64,000 nucleotides of DNA from Maribacter luteus (GTDB lineage: Bacteria > Bacteroidota > Bacteroidia > Flavobacteriales > Flavobacteriaceae), in the NCBI RefSeq assembly GCF_009674825.1, contig NZ_WKJH01000030.1, positions 470,255 through 534,254 of the forward strand, in the 5' to 3' direction. A program made the position numbers and the translations under genes. This document shows positions 35,762-45,300 of the stretch, one piece after another; positions within the stretch are counted from its first letter, which is position 1; each line of letters begins with the position of its first letter. A model generated the notes under the pieces. It made no database searches. It was given only the letters and a program-made list of their open reading frames with translations, and was not told where the DNA came from.

Positions 35762-35875
35762 TTAATAACCGTATTTCCTGTATTGTGCCCAGCGGACACG
35801 CTTGCTATCCCTGAAATTGGAGAATATCAAATGTTTTCTTGATACGGTCGATGTTTCTTTTCTAAATAGTTTCAT
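35762..35875 (-). CDS. Possible 37-residue basic protein
   Basis: A short frame with ATG at 35875 and TAA at 35764-35762, in the gap between the DUF4386 gene and the serine hydrolase. It starts MKLFRKETSTVSRK and ends RVRWAQYRKYGY. It is rich in Arg and Lys (11 of 37) with several aromatic residues, and has no stop-prone composition. No family is recognised. It could be a real small protein or chance; its ATG follows an AT-rich stretch suitable for initiation in this phylum. Confidence 0.35.
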   Translation of the reverse strand: MKLFRKETSTVSRKHLIFSNFRDSKRVRWAQYRKYGY

Positions 35876-35944
35876 GATGATGTTTTTTAATTGATTATTG
35901 AATGATGCAAATATTGAATGAAATACGACGCTGGTCGTTCGGAT

Positions 35945-36637
35945 TTATGAATCAGTACTTTTTTTAAAGGGTTTAGACCGAACTCCTTTGATCAACAAAA
36001 AGAGACAAAGTGAAAACTCCCCCAAATCTGCAGGTAGCGTTATCCATACCGATAATTCATTGCCAATATCCGGAAGTATGAAATACACGAGAAAATCCAA
36101 TAGATAACCCATGCATCCCATCATTAGTAAAACTCCGATAAACCTTGGAAAAAGTCCTGATCTATAGACCAAATACCCTAATGGAAGCAACCATAACCCA
36201 AAGAACATTTGTGCAATATGATAGCCTATATTATGTAAGCCTAAATAGAACAAAACCTGACTTTGCAAATGTTCGGAACCTTCCCCCACTCCTTTAAGAA
36301 ATAATAGCGGTGCATAATGGTTTTGCATATTTGAACACATTATGGCCACGGCAACGGCAACGCTCAAAACCATTATAAATGCCATCCATTTATGGGTATT
36401 CCTTAGAATACGATACAATACCAAAGGCAGAAGAAAGTACGCCAATTGCATTAATAAGTCACTTACGAACCCTAAACGGTATAAAAATTCATTTTGGGTG
36501 ATGTTTTCAATGGTTTTTACCCCATTTACCATATCCACGAGGGTAGCCCTTACATACTTTTCGGCGAAAATACCACATAGAATCACTACAAGATACAATA
36601 CACCGGCTACCCTTGCTTTTGTTTTGATTGATTTCAT
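35945..36637 (-). CDS. DUF4386 membrane protein
   Basis: A 230-residue integral membrane protein with six or seven predicted helices. The start TKARVAGVLYLVVILCGIFAEKYVR is the DUF4386 signature. NIGYHIAQMFFGLWLLPLGYLVYRSGLFPRFIGVLLMMGCMGYLLDF follows near 135-182. Function is unknown. Genes of this family often lie near AraC-type regulators in Flavobacteriia, as here. It begins 20 bp downstream of the beta-barrel gene stop. Confidence 0.85.
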   Translation of the reverse strand: MKSIKTKARVAGVLYLVVILCGIFAEKYVRATLVDMVNGVKTIENITQNEFLYRLGFVSDLLMQLAYFLLPLVLYRILRNTHKWMAFIMVLSVAVAVAIMCSNMQNHYAPLLFLKGVGEGSEHLQSQVLFYLGLHNIGYHIAQMFFGLWLLPLGYLVYRSGLFPRFIGVLLMMGCMGYLLDFLVYFILPDIGNELSVWITLPADLGEFSLCLFLLIKGVRSKPFKKSTDS

Positions 36638-36657
36638 GATGAATAAACCCCTTAATT

Positions 36658-37380
36658 TTAGTTGTTTTCCGAAGCAAATGGTCGATTATCCACATCTTGC
36701 CATAAAGCCATATCCTTTTTCCTAGCCTTGGCCAAGGGATTGTTTTTCCACTTTTTTGCAAGAAGGATGTTCATATTAAAATATCGGTTGTAGATATCCG
36801 AACCATTGCCCATATCGACCATACCATAGTGGTAGCGTAGATCAAGAAGCAAGCGGGATTTCTTCAATTGTATCTCATACCCCAAACCAAACTGTATACC
36901 GGCATCCCACCTACTATACTGGCTTTCATCAGAACCAAAATCCATCATTACTTTACTGTCTGGTAATTCCCCATTGGCTTTTGCTTTTACATGTCCTCCC
37001 AAATTATAACTTGCGACCGGACCTGCGTTCACATAAAAATCGCACAGGTGCAAACGTGCCAAAACCGGTAGATCGATCGTGTTGAAACGAATACGGGTTT
37101 CTTGACCGGTAAGTGGATTGTTTTTTTCCAACTTTGCACCCTTCATCACAAAATACAATTCAGGAACAACGGAAAAATAGTCGGTAACCCCTAGTTGAAG
37201 GGATGCTCCAGCTTGTAGGCCCCAATACCCTTTTTTGAAATCCTTTACGGTTTTATTATTATCACCAAAGTCCATTGTAGTCGGTGTGTAGTTAATGACC
37301 ACATCTAAATAGGTCTCTTGGGCGATTGCGTTAATAGCCATAAGGCCAAGGGTAAAACATAATACTAATTGCTTTCTCAT
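36658..37380 (-). CDS. PorT-family outer-membrane beta-barrel protein
   Basis: A 240-residue exported protein with a cleavable signal peptide (LVLCFTLGLMAINAIAQ). Its strand pattern fits an eight-stranded outer-membrane beta-barrel of the OMP_b-brl_2/PorT type: WGLQAGASLQLGVTDYFSVVPELYFVMKG, IDLPVLARLHLCDFYVNAGPVASYNLGG, WDAGIQFGLGYEIQL. Function unknown. Likely in one transcript with the DUF4386 gene 20 bp downstream. Confidence 0.85.
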   Translation of the reverse strand: MRKQLVLCFTLGLMAINAIAQETYLDVVINYTPTTMDFGDNNKTVKDFKKGYWGLQAGASLQLGVTDYFSVVPELYFVMKGAKLEKNNPLTGQETRIRFNTIDLPVLARLHLCDFYVNAGPVASYNLGGHVKAKANGELPDSKVMMDFGSDESQYSRWDAGIQFGLGYEIQLKKSRLLLDLRYHYGMVDMGNGSDIYNRYFNMNILLAKKWKNNPLAKARKKDMALWQDVDNRPFASENN

Positions 37381-37511
37381 CTTGTTCGATTATTTTAAGA
37401 TTAATGATGGGACAAAGATGAAATTGAAGCATAGACCAAACGCCCGAACTTATGAATCGGAACTTCTTAAATGGGATTTGGAACTTTTTTGGATTCTTTG
37501 GGAAAAGATGT

Positions 37512-39302
37512 TTAAGAGTTGGCCTTGACCCACTGTTTCGGGGTCATGCCCGTTTCTTTTTTAAAGAAGGTATTAAAGACAGTCTTTGAATTAAAACCAC
37601 TATCATAGGCCAAACCGAGTAATGTAATGTTCTTGTTTTGGGGGGCAACGGCCAATTTTTGAAATTCCTTGATTCTGTACTGATTTATAAAATCATTGAA
37701 ATTCTTTCCCATATGATTGTTCAACAACCAAGAAAGTTTATTCGGGTGTAAATCTATATCCCCTGCCAATTGTTTTAAACTAAGATCAGGGTCGGTAAAA
37801 AGTTTATCCTCATTCATAGTTACTTCAATCGCCTCGGCATAACATTTAAGCTGTTCCGCGGTAAAAGGAGAAGGAGCCTCCGATTTTTTGGAACTTGAAA
37901 CGAATTCGGGCAAATAGTGGGATTTAAATACGGAATACTCTATTTCCCGATATTTATTGTAATTACGTAAGGGTTCTAAAAAGGGATCATTTCTAAAATT
38001 GAACAACTGCCCCGACCTTTCGTCTATTTTACTTTCAAGTATGTTCAATGCCTTTTCATGGTTTCCCCGGCACACTTCAAGGTATAAATCCCACGCACGT
38101 AAGTTCATCTCCTGTGAGCTTTTACTCTCGGCGAGTATCTCCGCATCGGTTACCTCAAAAAATTCATCCTTAGACATTAGGTTATAAATGCCCATATACG
38201 TTTTGGGCCTTTCTAAGCGAGGGGTTTCTTGAATAAATTTCCATAATCCTTCCTTTTCCTTGTCCAATATGAAGGCTGCCGCTTTCATTTCCAAGGCCAA
38301 GGGTAACATCGGGTTTATAGATAAGGCTTTATCAAAAAATGATATGGCCTTTTTGTAATCTTTTTTAAAATACACCATATTCCCCTTGGTAAAATGGAGA
38401 TTTGCCGATAAGGGGTTAATTCGCAGTGCTATTTCATTATTTGCAAGGGCATCTTCAATTCTTCCCATACCGGAATAGCAATCGGCCAAAGCATCTCGAA
38501 CTTCAGAAAAATTAGGGTTCAATTCTATTGATCTTTTCAGATGGTCATAAGCATCCTTATAATTCCAATATCCCCAAAAACTTATCGTAGCCTTAACATA
38601 ATGACCAATGGCCGAATCCTGATTTAATTGTAAGCCAATATCAATATGTCTATTGGCTTCCTTTAGCCCTTCTTTCCTATCCCAATACCCCCAACTTGCC
38701 AACATTCCTATACACCAACCTTTTTCCAGATGGGCATCGGCGTAAGCGGAATCCAGCGCTATACTTTGATCTAAATAGGTAATGGCATCTTTTACATCCT
38801 TCGAATTCCATCGCATTCGAAGTTCACGGGCCTTGAGTAAGAGTTTATATGCTTCAATATTCTTAGTTGGGGCATCCACTAAATGTTCCTGTACGTCAAA
38901 ATGACCAAAATTCTCCCTTATCTTATCTGCGATCAATAAGCTTATTTCGTCCTGTAATTCAAAAATATCTGAAAGGTTACGATCAAAACTCTCTGACCAT
39001 ATATGAAAACCGGTATCTGTTCTAATCAATTGGGCCGTAATACGAACCCTGTCATTTATAATGCGGACACTCCCGTCCAAGAGCGTTTCCACACACAGTT
39101 CATTTCCGATTTGACGGGCATCCAATGGTTTATTCTTATAGTAGAATGAGGAAGTACGGGCAGTTACTTTCAACTCCGTTATTTTGGTCAACGCGTTAAT
39201 GATCTCCTCAGAAATTCCGTCAGCAAAATATTCGTTTTCCTGCTTTCCTATGTTAAGAAAAGGCAGTACTGCGATGGACTTTGAATTAAAAGAGGTTTTC
39301 AT
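37512..39302 (-). CDS. AraC-family regulator with TolB-like and TPR domains
   Basis: 596 residues from the ATG at 39302 (a TTG 54 bp upstream is the only longer option). The N-terminal domain (about 1-140: SIAVLPFLNIGKQENEYFADGISEEIINALTKI) is the TolB/adenylate-cyclase-associated fold. TPR repeats follow (about 145-350; SIALDSAYADAHLEKGW, ALRINPLSANLHFTKGN). The C-terminal HTH_18 AraC domain spans about 490-596 (LKQLAGDIDLHPNKLSWLLNN, GFNSKTVFNTFFKKETGMTPKQW). Such proteins bind DNA in the cytoplasm; the signal is unknown. Likely targets are the adjacent beta-barrel and DUF4386 genes. Confidence 0.88.
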   Translation of the reverse strand: MKTSFNSKSIAVLPFLNIGKQENEYFADGISEEIINALTKITELKVTARTSSFYYKNKPLDARQIGNELCVETLLDGSVRIINDRVRITAQLIRTDTGFHIWSESFDRNLSDIFELQDEISLLIADKIRENFGHFDVQEHLVDAPTKNIEAYKLLLKARELRMRWNSKDVKDAITYLDQSIALDSAYADAHLEKGWCIGMLASWGYWDRKEGLKEANRHIDIGLQLNQDSAIGHYVKATISFWGYWNYKDAYDHLKRSIELNPNFSEVRDALADCYSGMGRIEDALANNEIALRINPLSANLHFTKGNMVYFKKDYKKAISFFDKALSINPMLPLALEMKAAAFILDKEKEGLWKFIQETPRLERPKTYMGIYNLMSKDEFFEVTDAEILAESKSSQEMNLRAWDLYLEVCRGNHEKALNILESKIDERSGQLFNFRNDPFLEPLRNYNKYREIEYSVFKSHYLPEFVSSSKKSEAPSPFTAEQLKCYAEAIEVTMNEDKLFTDPDLSLKQLAGDIDLHPNKLSWLLNNHMGKNFNDFINQYRIKEFQKLAVAPQNKNITLLGLAYDSGFNSKTVFNTFFKKETGMTPKQWVKANS

Positions 39303-39476
39303 AAGTCTGAATAGGGTTGCTTTCCCGGGGGAGAAAATTTGATTTAAAAATACCAAATTTCATGAAAAAACAAAGCTAGTTAAAATATAGAACCATTATA
39401 TGATCTTCAGAACTTTCACCAGCTAATCCTCCACTAATTTGCAATTGAAAGCAACTTATTTAGAAAAATAAAAATC

Positions 39477-40148
39477 ATGGAAACAACTGAAATAAGAAGA
39501 AAGATTGAAGCATATGAAATCAAAATAGAAGAAAGCCTGACTTTGAACAAGGCCATCTTAAAAACGATTCAACTTGAGAAATCGGAAAAGAAGATTAGAT
39601 CAATACTCGTCTACCGAACTATCGACCTTTTTTTGTTTGCGTTCTTAACCCTTTATTTAGGCAATTATGTTGTAACACATTGGAGTGAAACACATTTGGC
39701 GATTAGTGCTATCATAGTAAGTGTATTCGTTTTAATAGCCCTAGCAGGGAGCATTGGGCAAGTGGCGTTATTACAGCAAATTGATTTTTCAAAACCTTTA
39801 GTGGATATCAGAAAAAAAATACAATTGGTAAACACCCAAAATATATTGTTCATTAAACTAATTTTACTTTCGATTCCTTTATGGTGGTCCTTTTCTCTTT
39901 TGTCCCTAGATGTTTTCCTTGGGTTTGACCTTTATACCCATTTAAACGACGTTTTCATAAGTTGGTATTTAATTTGCAATACGGCGTTGGTAATTCCTAT
40001 TATATGGTTAATCAATAAGTTGACCTATAAAAACACACATATTGGGTGGGTTCGAAAAACAATCGGATTATTTTCTGGAAAAAAAACCAGAAAAGCCACG
40101 GAGTACTTGAACGAAATTGAGGATCTTGAGGGTTTAACCCATTTATAG
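39477..40148 (+). CDS. Hypothetical four-helix membrane protein
   Basis: A 223-residue protein without a recognised family. The N-terminal ~45 residues are a charged amphipathic helix, followed by four membrane helices (about 50-65, 75-100, 123-143 and 160-180). The C-terminal tail (about 185-223) is charged. ETTEIRRKIEAYEIKIEESL suggests a cytoplasmic coiled-coil start. It is divergent from the AraC/TPR gene and is followed 71 bp later by another AraC regulator. Confidence 0.7.
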   Translation: METTEIRRKIEAYEIKIEESLTLNKAILKTIQLEKSEKKIRSILVYRTIDLFLFAFLTLYLGNYVVTHWSETHLAISAIIVSVFVLIALAGSIGQVALLQQIDFSKPLVDIRKKIQLVNTQNILFIKLILLSIPLWWSFSLLSLDVFLGFDLYTHLNDVFISWYLICNTALVIPIIWLINKLTYKNTHIGWVRKTIGLFSGKKTRKATEYLNEIEDLEGLTHL

Positions 40149-40219
40149 TGGGCACGTGTATTAGGGATATTCCAATTTTTTAATTCCAAAACTGAAAATG
40201 CACCCGATTATACCAAATA

Positions 40220-41143
40220 GTGAATATCTTTGGGCAAACTTTCGGTATCTTGAAAGAAGAATTTATCAAAAAATTAACGACGAACGATTTTGTTCAGATT
40301 ATGGGGGAAGAACCCCAATCCGAACAACTTCATGTATCCATAACTGAAGGAATTACCCAAATACCCATAAACTACCCTTTCCGAACTGCTGATTTTCATC
40401 TTATACATGTAGCAAAAGGTGTTTTTAAATTATCGATCAATCTAATTATATATACCTTAAAAAAGAATGAATCTATCGGAATCGACCCAAAATCCGTTAT
40501 TCAGATTCTTGAAATCAGTAACGACCTGAAAGTATTCAATATTAATTTCACAACGCAGTTCATTTTCGATAATTTTTTCAATAAAGCCAGTGTTGATGCC
40601 TTTGGATATTTTACCCACAACAATGTACCAAAGCTACAATTCACTAAACAAGAAGGTAAGATTTTAAGAATGTTGGTCAAAATGCTAAAATTCTACAATC
40701 AACAGGAAAGTAGTGCCTTTAAAGAAGATCTTATTCGCAGTACTTTTGGTGTTATTGTCTATAACTATGCCGAGAAATTCAAAAAGGAATACCCCGATCT
40801 TAAAGCAGAGCTAACTAGGCAAGAAGAATTGGTTTTGCGTTTTTGGAATGTTCTTCAAGAAAATGTGAAAACGGATCGTAAAGTTCAATTTTATGCCGAT
40901 GTACTTAATGTGACCACAGGCCATCTTTCGAAAATCTTAAAAGAGGTTACCGGCAAAACGGCCTCACAATTGATCGATGCGGCAGTAATTCTGGAAGCTC
41001 GGTTACTTTTGGTCGACCCCAAATTTTCTATTGCCCAAATTGCAGAAGAACTACAGTTTCCCGATCAATCCTTTTTTGGGAAATACTTTAAGAAACATGT
41101 TGGCCTGTCCCCTTCTGCCTATCGAAAAGAAAACAAAAAATAG
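40220..41143 (+). CDS. AraC-family transcriptional regulator
   Basis: Up to 307 residues. The C-terminal ~95 residues form the double HTH of AraC/XylS proteins (FYADVLNVTTGHLSKILKEVTGKTASQLID, then IAEELQFPDQSFFGKYFKKHVGLSPSAYRK). The N-terminal part is a cupin-like sensor (ITQIPINYPFRTADFHLIHVAKGVFKLSI). The frame has no early ATG: initiation is either GTG at 40220 or the ATG at 40301, which would lose 27 residues. It lies 170 bp upstream of the RND efflux adaptor on the same strand and may regulate that system. Confidence 0.85.
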   Translation: MNIFGQTFGILKEEFIKKLTTNDFVQIMGEEPQSEQLHVSITEGITQIPINYPFRTADFHLIHVAKGVFKLSINLIIYTLKKNESIGIDPKSVIQILEISNDLKVFNINFTTQFIFDNFFNKASVDAFGYFTHNNVPKLQFTKQEGKILRMLVKMLKFYNQQESSAFKEDLIRSTFGVIVYNYAEKFKKEYPDLKAELTRQEELVLRFWNVLQENVKTDRKVQFYADVLNVTTGHLSKILKEVTGKTASQLIDAAVILEARLLLVDPKFSIAQIAEELQFPDQSFFGKYFKKHVGLSPSAYRKENKK

Positions 41144-41313
41144 ACCAATATTTCATTTAAATATTACATTTTATACATCAATAGAAGTCAAAATAATCGA
41201 TTTTGACCAATTTATGCTTTCTTAACACCTATTTAATTACTTCAAATAGTTTCAATTTTGTGCCTTAATTTTTCAATAAATCACAAAGCTCTAAACTAAA
41301 AAAGTAATTTAAA

Positions 41314-42330
41314 ATGAAAGTCCATCACTTATTTTTTATAATAACGGCACTAATATTATGCAGCTGTTCTGAAAAGAAGGAAGAAGTAAAAGAACAAAAA
41401 GCTCATAAAGTTGAAGTCACAAAAATAGCTTCGAACCTCGAAAATGAGACCTTGCACTATAGTGGCACCATAGAAGCCGACAATACGGTTTCTTTAGGAT
41501 TTTCAGTTGCCGGAAGGATCTCGGATATATATGTCCAGGAAGGACAGAAAGTAAAAAAAGGCCAACTACTCGCCACAATCGATGACACATCGTATAAAAA
41601 TGCCTATGACATAGCCGATGCCGGACTTGAACTTGCCAATGACAATTATAAACGCTTAAATGAACTTTATACAAAAGGTAGCTTACCCGAACGGGATTAT
41701 ATTGCCGTAAAGGTAGGTGTGGCCCAGGCCAATGCCAATAAGAACATGGCTGCCAAAAATTTATCGGACACCAGATTATATGCCCCTTTTTCTGGAATGA
41801 TTACAGCAAAACTTACCGAAATAGGTGCTACGGCCGCCCCAGGAGTACCTGCTTTTACAGTAATGAAAACCGATAAGGTGTACGCAAAGGCATCTATTAG
41901 CGAATCGGAAATCTCAAAATTGAAAGTAGGTTCGGAGGCCTTGGTCGAAATTCCTTCAATGAACAAAACCTTTAAAGGAAATGTCGCCATCGTTAACCAT
42001 AGTGCCGATGCACTCACAAGGACCTTCAACGTAAAGGTTAGATTGAACAATACTGAAAACCTTCTACTTCCCGGAATGATTTCGGCCATCAAAATAAATA
42101 CCGATAACCCTAAAGAAGTTATCAGCATACCCGTGCAGACGATTGTACGTGATGTAAATGATATCACCTACGCCTATATCGTTGAAAATAACAAGGCTAT
42201 CAAAAAACGTGTTGATACGGGTAACTTCAAGGGAAACGAGGTAATAATCACTGAAGGTCTATCTGTAGGTGATCTATTGATTTCTAAAGGACATACCTCT
42301 GTAAAAGATGGTCAGGAAGTAACCTTCTAA
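41314..42330 (+). CDS. RND efflux periplasmic adaptor (membrane-fusion lipoprotein)
   Basis: A 338-residue HlyD/AcrA-type adaptor. The lipobox (LILCSC, Cys18) anchors it to the inner membrane. The lipoyl half-motifs are LHYSGTIEADNTVSLGFSVAGRI and RLYAPFSGMITAKLTEIGATAAPGVPAF, flanking a short alpha-hairpin; beta-barrel and membrane-proximal domains follow. It connects the pump with its outer-membrane channel. It lies 21 bp before the pump gene. Confidence 0.92.
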   Translation: MKVHHLFFIITALILCSCSEKKEEVKEQKAHKVEVTKIASNLENETLHYSGTIEADNTVSLGFSVAGRISDIYVQEGQKVKKGQLLATIDDTSYKNAYDIADAGLELANDNYKRLNELYTKGSLPERDYIAVKVGVAQANANKNMAAKNLSDTRLYAPFSGMITAKLTEIGATAAPGVPAFTVMKTDKVYAKASISESEISKLKVGSEALVEIPSMNKTFKGNVAIVNHSADALTRTFNVKVRLNNTENLLLPGMISAIKINTDNPKEVISIPVQTIVRDVNDITYAYIVENNKAIKKRVDTGNFKGNEVIITEGLSVGDLLISKGHTSVKDGQEVTF

Positions 42331-42351
42331 TTCAAGCAAAGTAAACGTACA

Positions 42352-45300
42352 ATGAAGAATGTAAAGATAAATTTTATAGAAGCAGCAATGAAATACCGAG
42401 AGGTAACCATTGTGCTTACACTGCTTTTAATGGTTTTTGGTCTCTATTCACTGTTCACCATGCCACGTAGTGAAGACCCGGAGATCACGGTCAGAAAGGG
42501 ATTGGTCATTGCCGCATACCCTGGGGCCGATGAACTTCAGGTAGAGCAACAACTCACTGAAAAAATAGAACAATACCTCTTCAGTTTTGAGGAAGTGAAA
42601 AAAGATGAAACCATTTCGGATACTAAAGCCGGACAAGTGGTCATTACCGTTGAATTGAATGAAAACGTCAAGGATACCGACAGGTTTTGGGCTACACTGC
42701 AGAATGGATTGAACACCACTTTCCGTATGAACTATACCCTGCCTAATGGAATTGTCGGGCCTATCGTAAACAGCAATTTTGGCGATGTAGTCGCACAAAT
42801 GATCACCGTTTCAGCTCCCGGTAGAAGCTATGCAGAAATAGAGTCCTATTTGGACAAGTTGGAAGACGGACTGAAAACCATTGATGAAACATCAAAAATA
42901 AATCGGTATGGCGAACAGAAAGAACAGATTTATGTAACCCTGAATAATGAAAAGCTAAAACAATATGGGATAGACATCTCCAATATAGCACAGATTATCC
43001 AGACCCAGAATGCTACCGGGTATGCCGGAGAAATAAAATTACAGCATGTCAATGCCAATGTATTTGCAAAAAATCAATATAAAAACGCAACGGCCCTGGG
43101 TAATCAAATTGTTTTTAGTGACCCAATGGGTAAAATAATCCGTTTGAAGGATATAGCGACCATTGAACGCAAATACGAAGAAGAAGAAAGCTACATTCAA
43201 GTAGACAACCAACGTGTGACCATGTTGTCCGTTGAAATGCAGCCCGGAAATAATATTGTGAAATTCGGAGAAAAAGTCGAAGAAAAAATAAGCGAAATAA
43301 AACAACATTTACCCCAAGATGTTCAAATTAAAACCATTGTAAACCAGCCTGAGGTCGTAAAAGAGAGCATAAATCATTTTATGTTGGAATTTATTATCGC
43401 CATTTCCGCCGTAATCATAGTGGTAATCCTTTTATTACCATTCAGGGTTGCCGTTGTATCGGCCTTGGCTTGCCCCATTGCCATTATCATCACTTTCGGA
43501 ATATTGAACATGATAGGTATAGAAATCCATCAGGTTTCCCTTGCCGCTTTGATCATTGTGCTAGGAATGGTGGTTGACAATGCTATTGTGGTAGTCGATA
43601 ATTATATTGAAAAACTTGATGAGGGTATTGATAACTGGACGGCCGCTTGGCAAGCTGCTACCCAATTGATGGTCCCAATCTTCACGGCAACCTTGGCCAT
43701 CATTTTCGCGTTTCTACCTTTAGCCCTTTTCTTGAATGGTTTGGCCAAGGAATTTATACAATCATTACCCATAGCGGTTGCTATCGCCTTGGTCACTTCT
43801 TTCTTAGTTGCCCTTTTATTAACGCCGTACATGTGTTATGTATCTATCAAAAAAGGATTGAAACACAAGGTAAGTGAACGACCCCCAAAATTATCATTAC
43901 TTGATCGCATACAATCCCGTTTTAATAATTGGCTTGATTATAGTTTTCGCCATCCTAATATTACATTGGCCTTTGGTATAGTTTCAATTATAATGGCATT
44001 CATCATTGCCGGAAACACCGAACAGGAACTATTCCCGACAGCCGAAAGAAACCAGTTCAATATTGAAGTTTGGTTGCCCAATGGTTACCCGTTAAAAGAA
44101 ACCGAAAAAGTGGTCAACCGGATCGAGAAAGAAATAAGAGATGATGAGCGCATAGTTACTGTGGCCAGTTTTGTCGGTACAAGTTCCCCGCGTTTCCATA
44201 CTACCTATGCCCCGGAAGTTCCCCGCGAGAATTTTGCACAGATCTTCATTACCACGATAGGCAATGATGAAACCGATGAGTTGGCACATGAATATTTGAA
44301 AAAATTTGACGGCTATATTCCTGACGGATATATAAGGGTGCGGCAATTAGCACTTAAGGAATCCCCTGCCCCCATTGAGATTCGTATTGTCGGGGAAGAT
44401 ATGAACGATCAAAAGAAGGTCGCCGAACAGGTAAAAACCATTCTGGAATATGCAGAGGGAACGAACTGGATCAGAACCACGTATCAAGACGACTACTTCG
44501 GTATTAATGTAAATTTAGACGATAACAAAGCCAATCGGGTCGGGGTTACCAATGCCATGGTATCACAAACCTTAGGGGCCGGTTTAAGTGGCTATCCTGT
44601 TTCAACACTATACGAGGGCGATAAACCAATTGATATTCTACTACGTTTGGATGTTGAAAACAGAAATGACATCGATGATGTCGGTGAAGTAAGTATTCCT
44701 ACCCTTTACGGGACCAAAATACCGTTAAAAGAAATTGCTTCGATTTCCCCTGAATGGCACACTGGTGTTATTGCGAGAAGAAATGGGTTAAGGACCTTAA
44801 CCGTACAAACCGAGACCCAAATGGGAATAAAGGCCTCTAACATTCTAAAAAAAATAAAACCCACTATAGACAATCTTGAATTGCCCGAAGGAATAACCCT
44901 TAATTACGGGGGCGAATACGAAAGTTCGTCTGAAACAATGCCACAAATGGCAACCTCTTTGGCTGTTAGCCTAGTTCTGATATTTTTGGTCTTATTGTTC
45001 CAATTCAAAAATTTTACGCGGGTCCTTATTGTTTTGGCCACCTTCCCCTTGAGCCTACTCGGTGCTTTCCTTGGATTACAACTTACTGGAAATCCATTTG
45101 GATTTACGGCCTTTATGGGTGTTATCAGTTTAATCGGTATTGTGGTAAGGAACGGAATAATTCTGGTGGATTATGCCGACGAACTGGCCATAGACCATAA
45201 CTATTCCATTAAAGGAGCTGCCAAAGCCGCTGGTAAAAGAAGAATGCGCCCAATTTTCTTGACCTCCGCAGCTGCCGCAGTAGGGGTAATTCCTATGATT

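Noticed and set aside
37512..39356. Longer TTG-initiated forms of several genes (39356, 32888, 30055, 62067, 63629, 25147)
   Set aside because: Each adds residues without family support and a good ATG follows; ATG starts were used.
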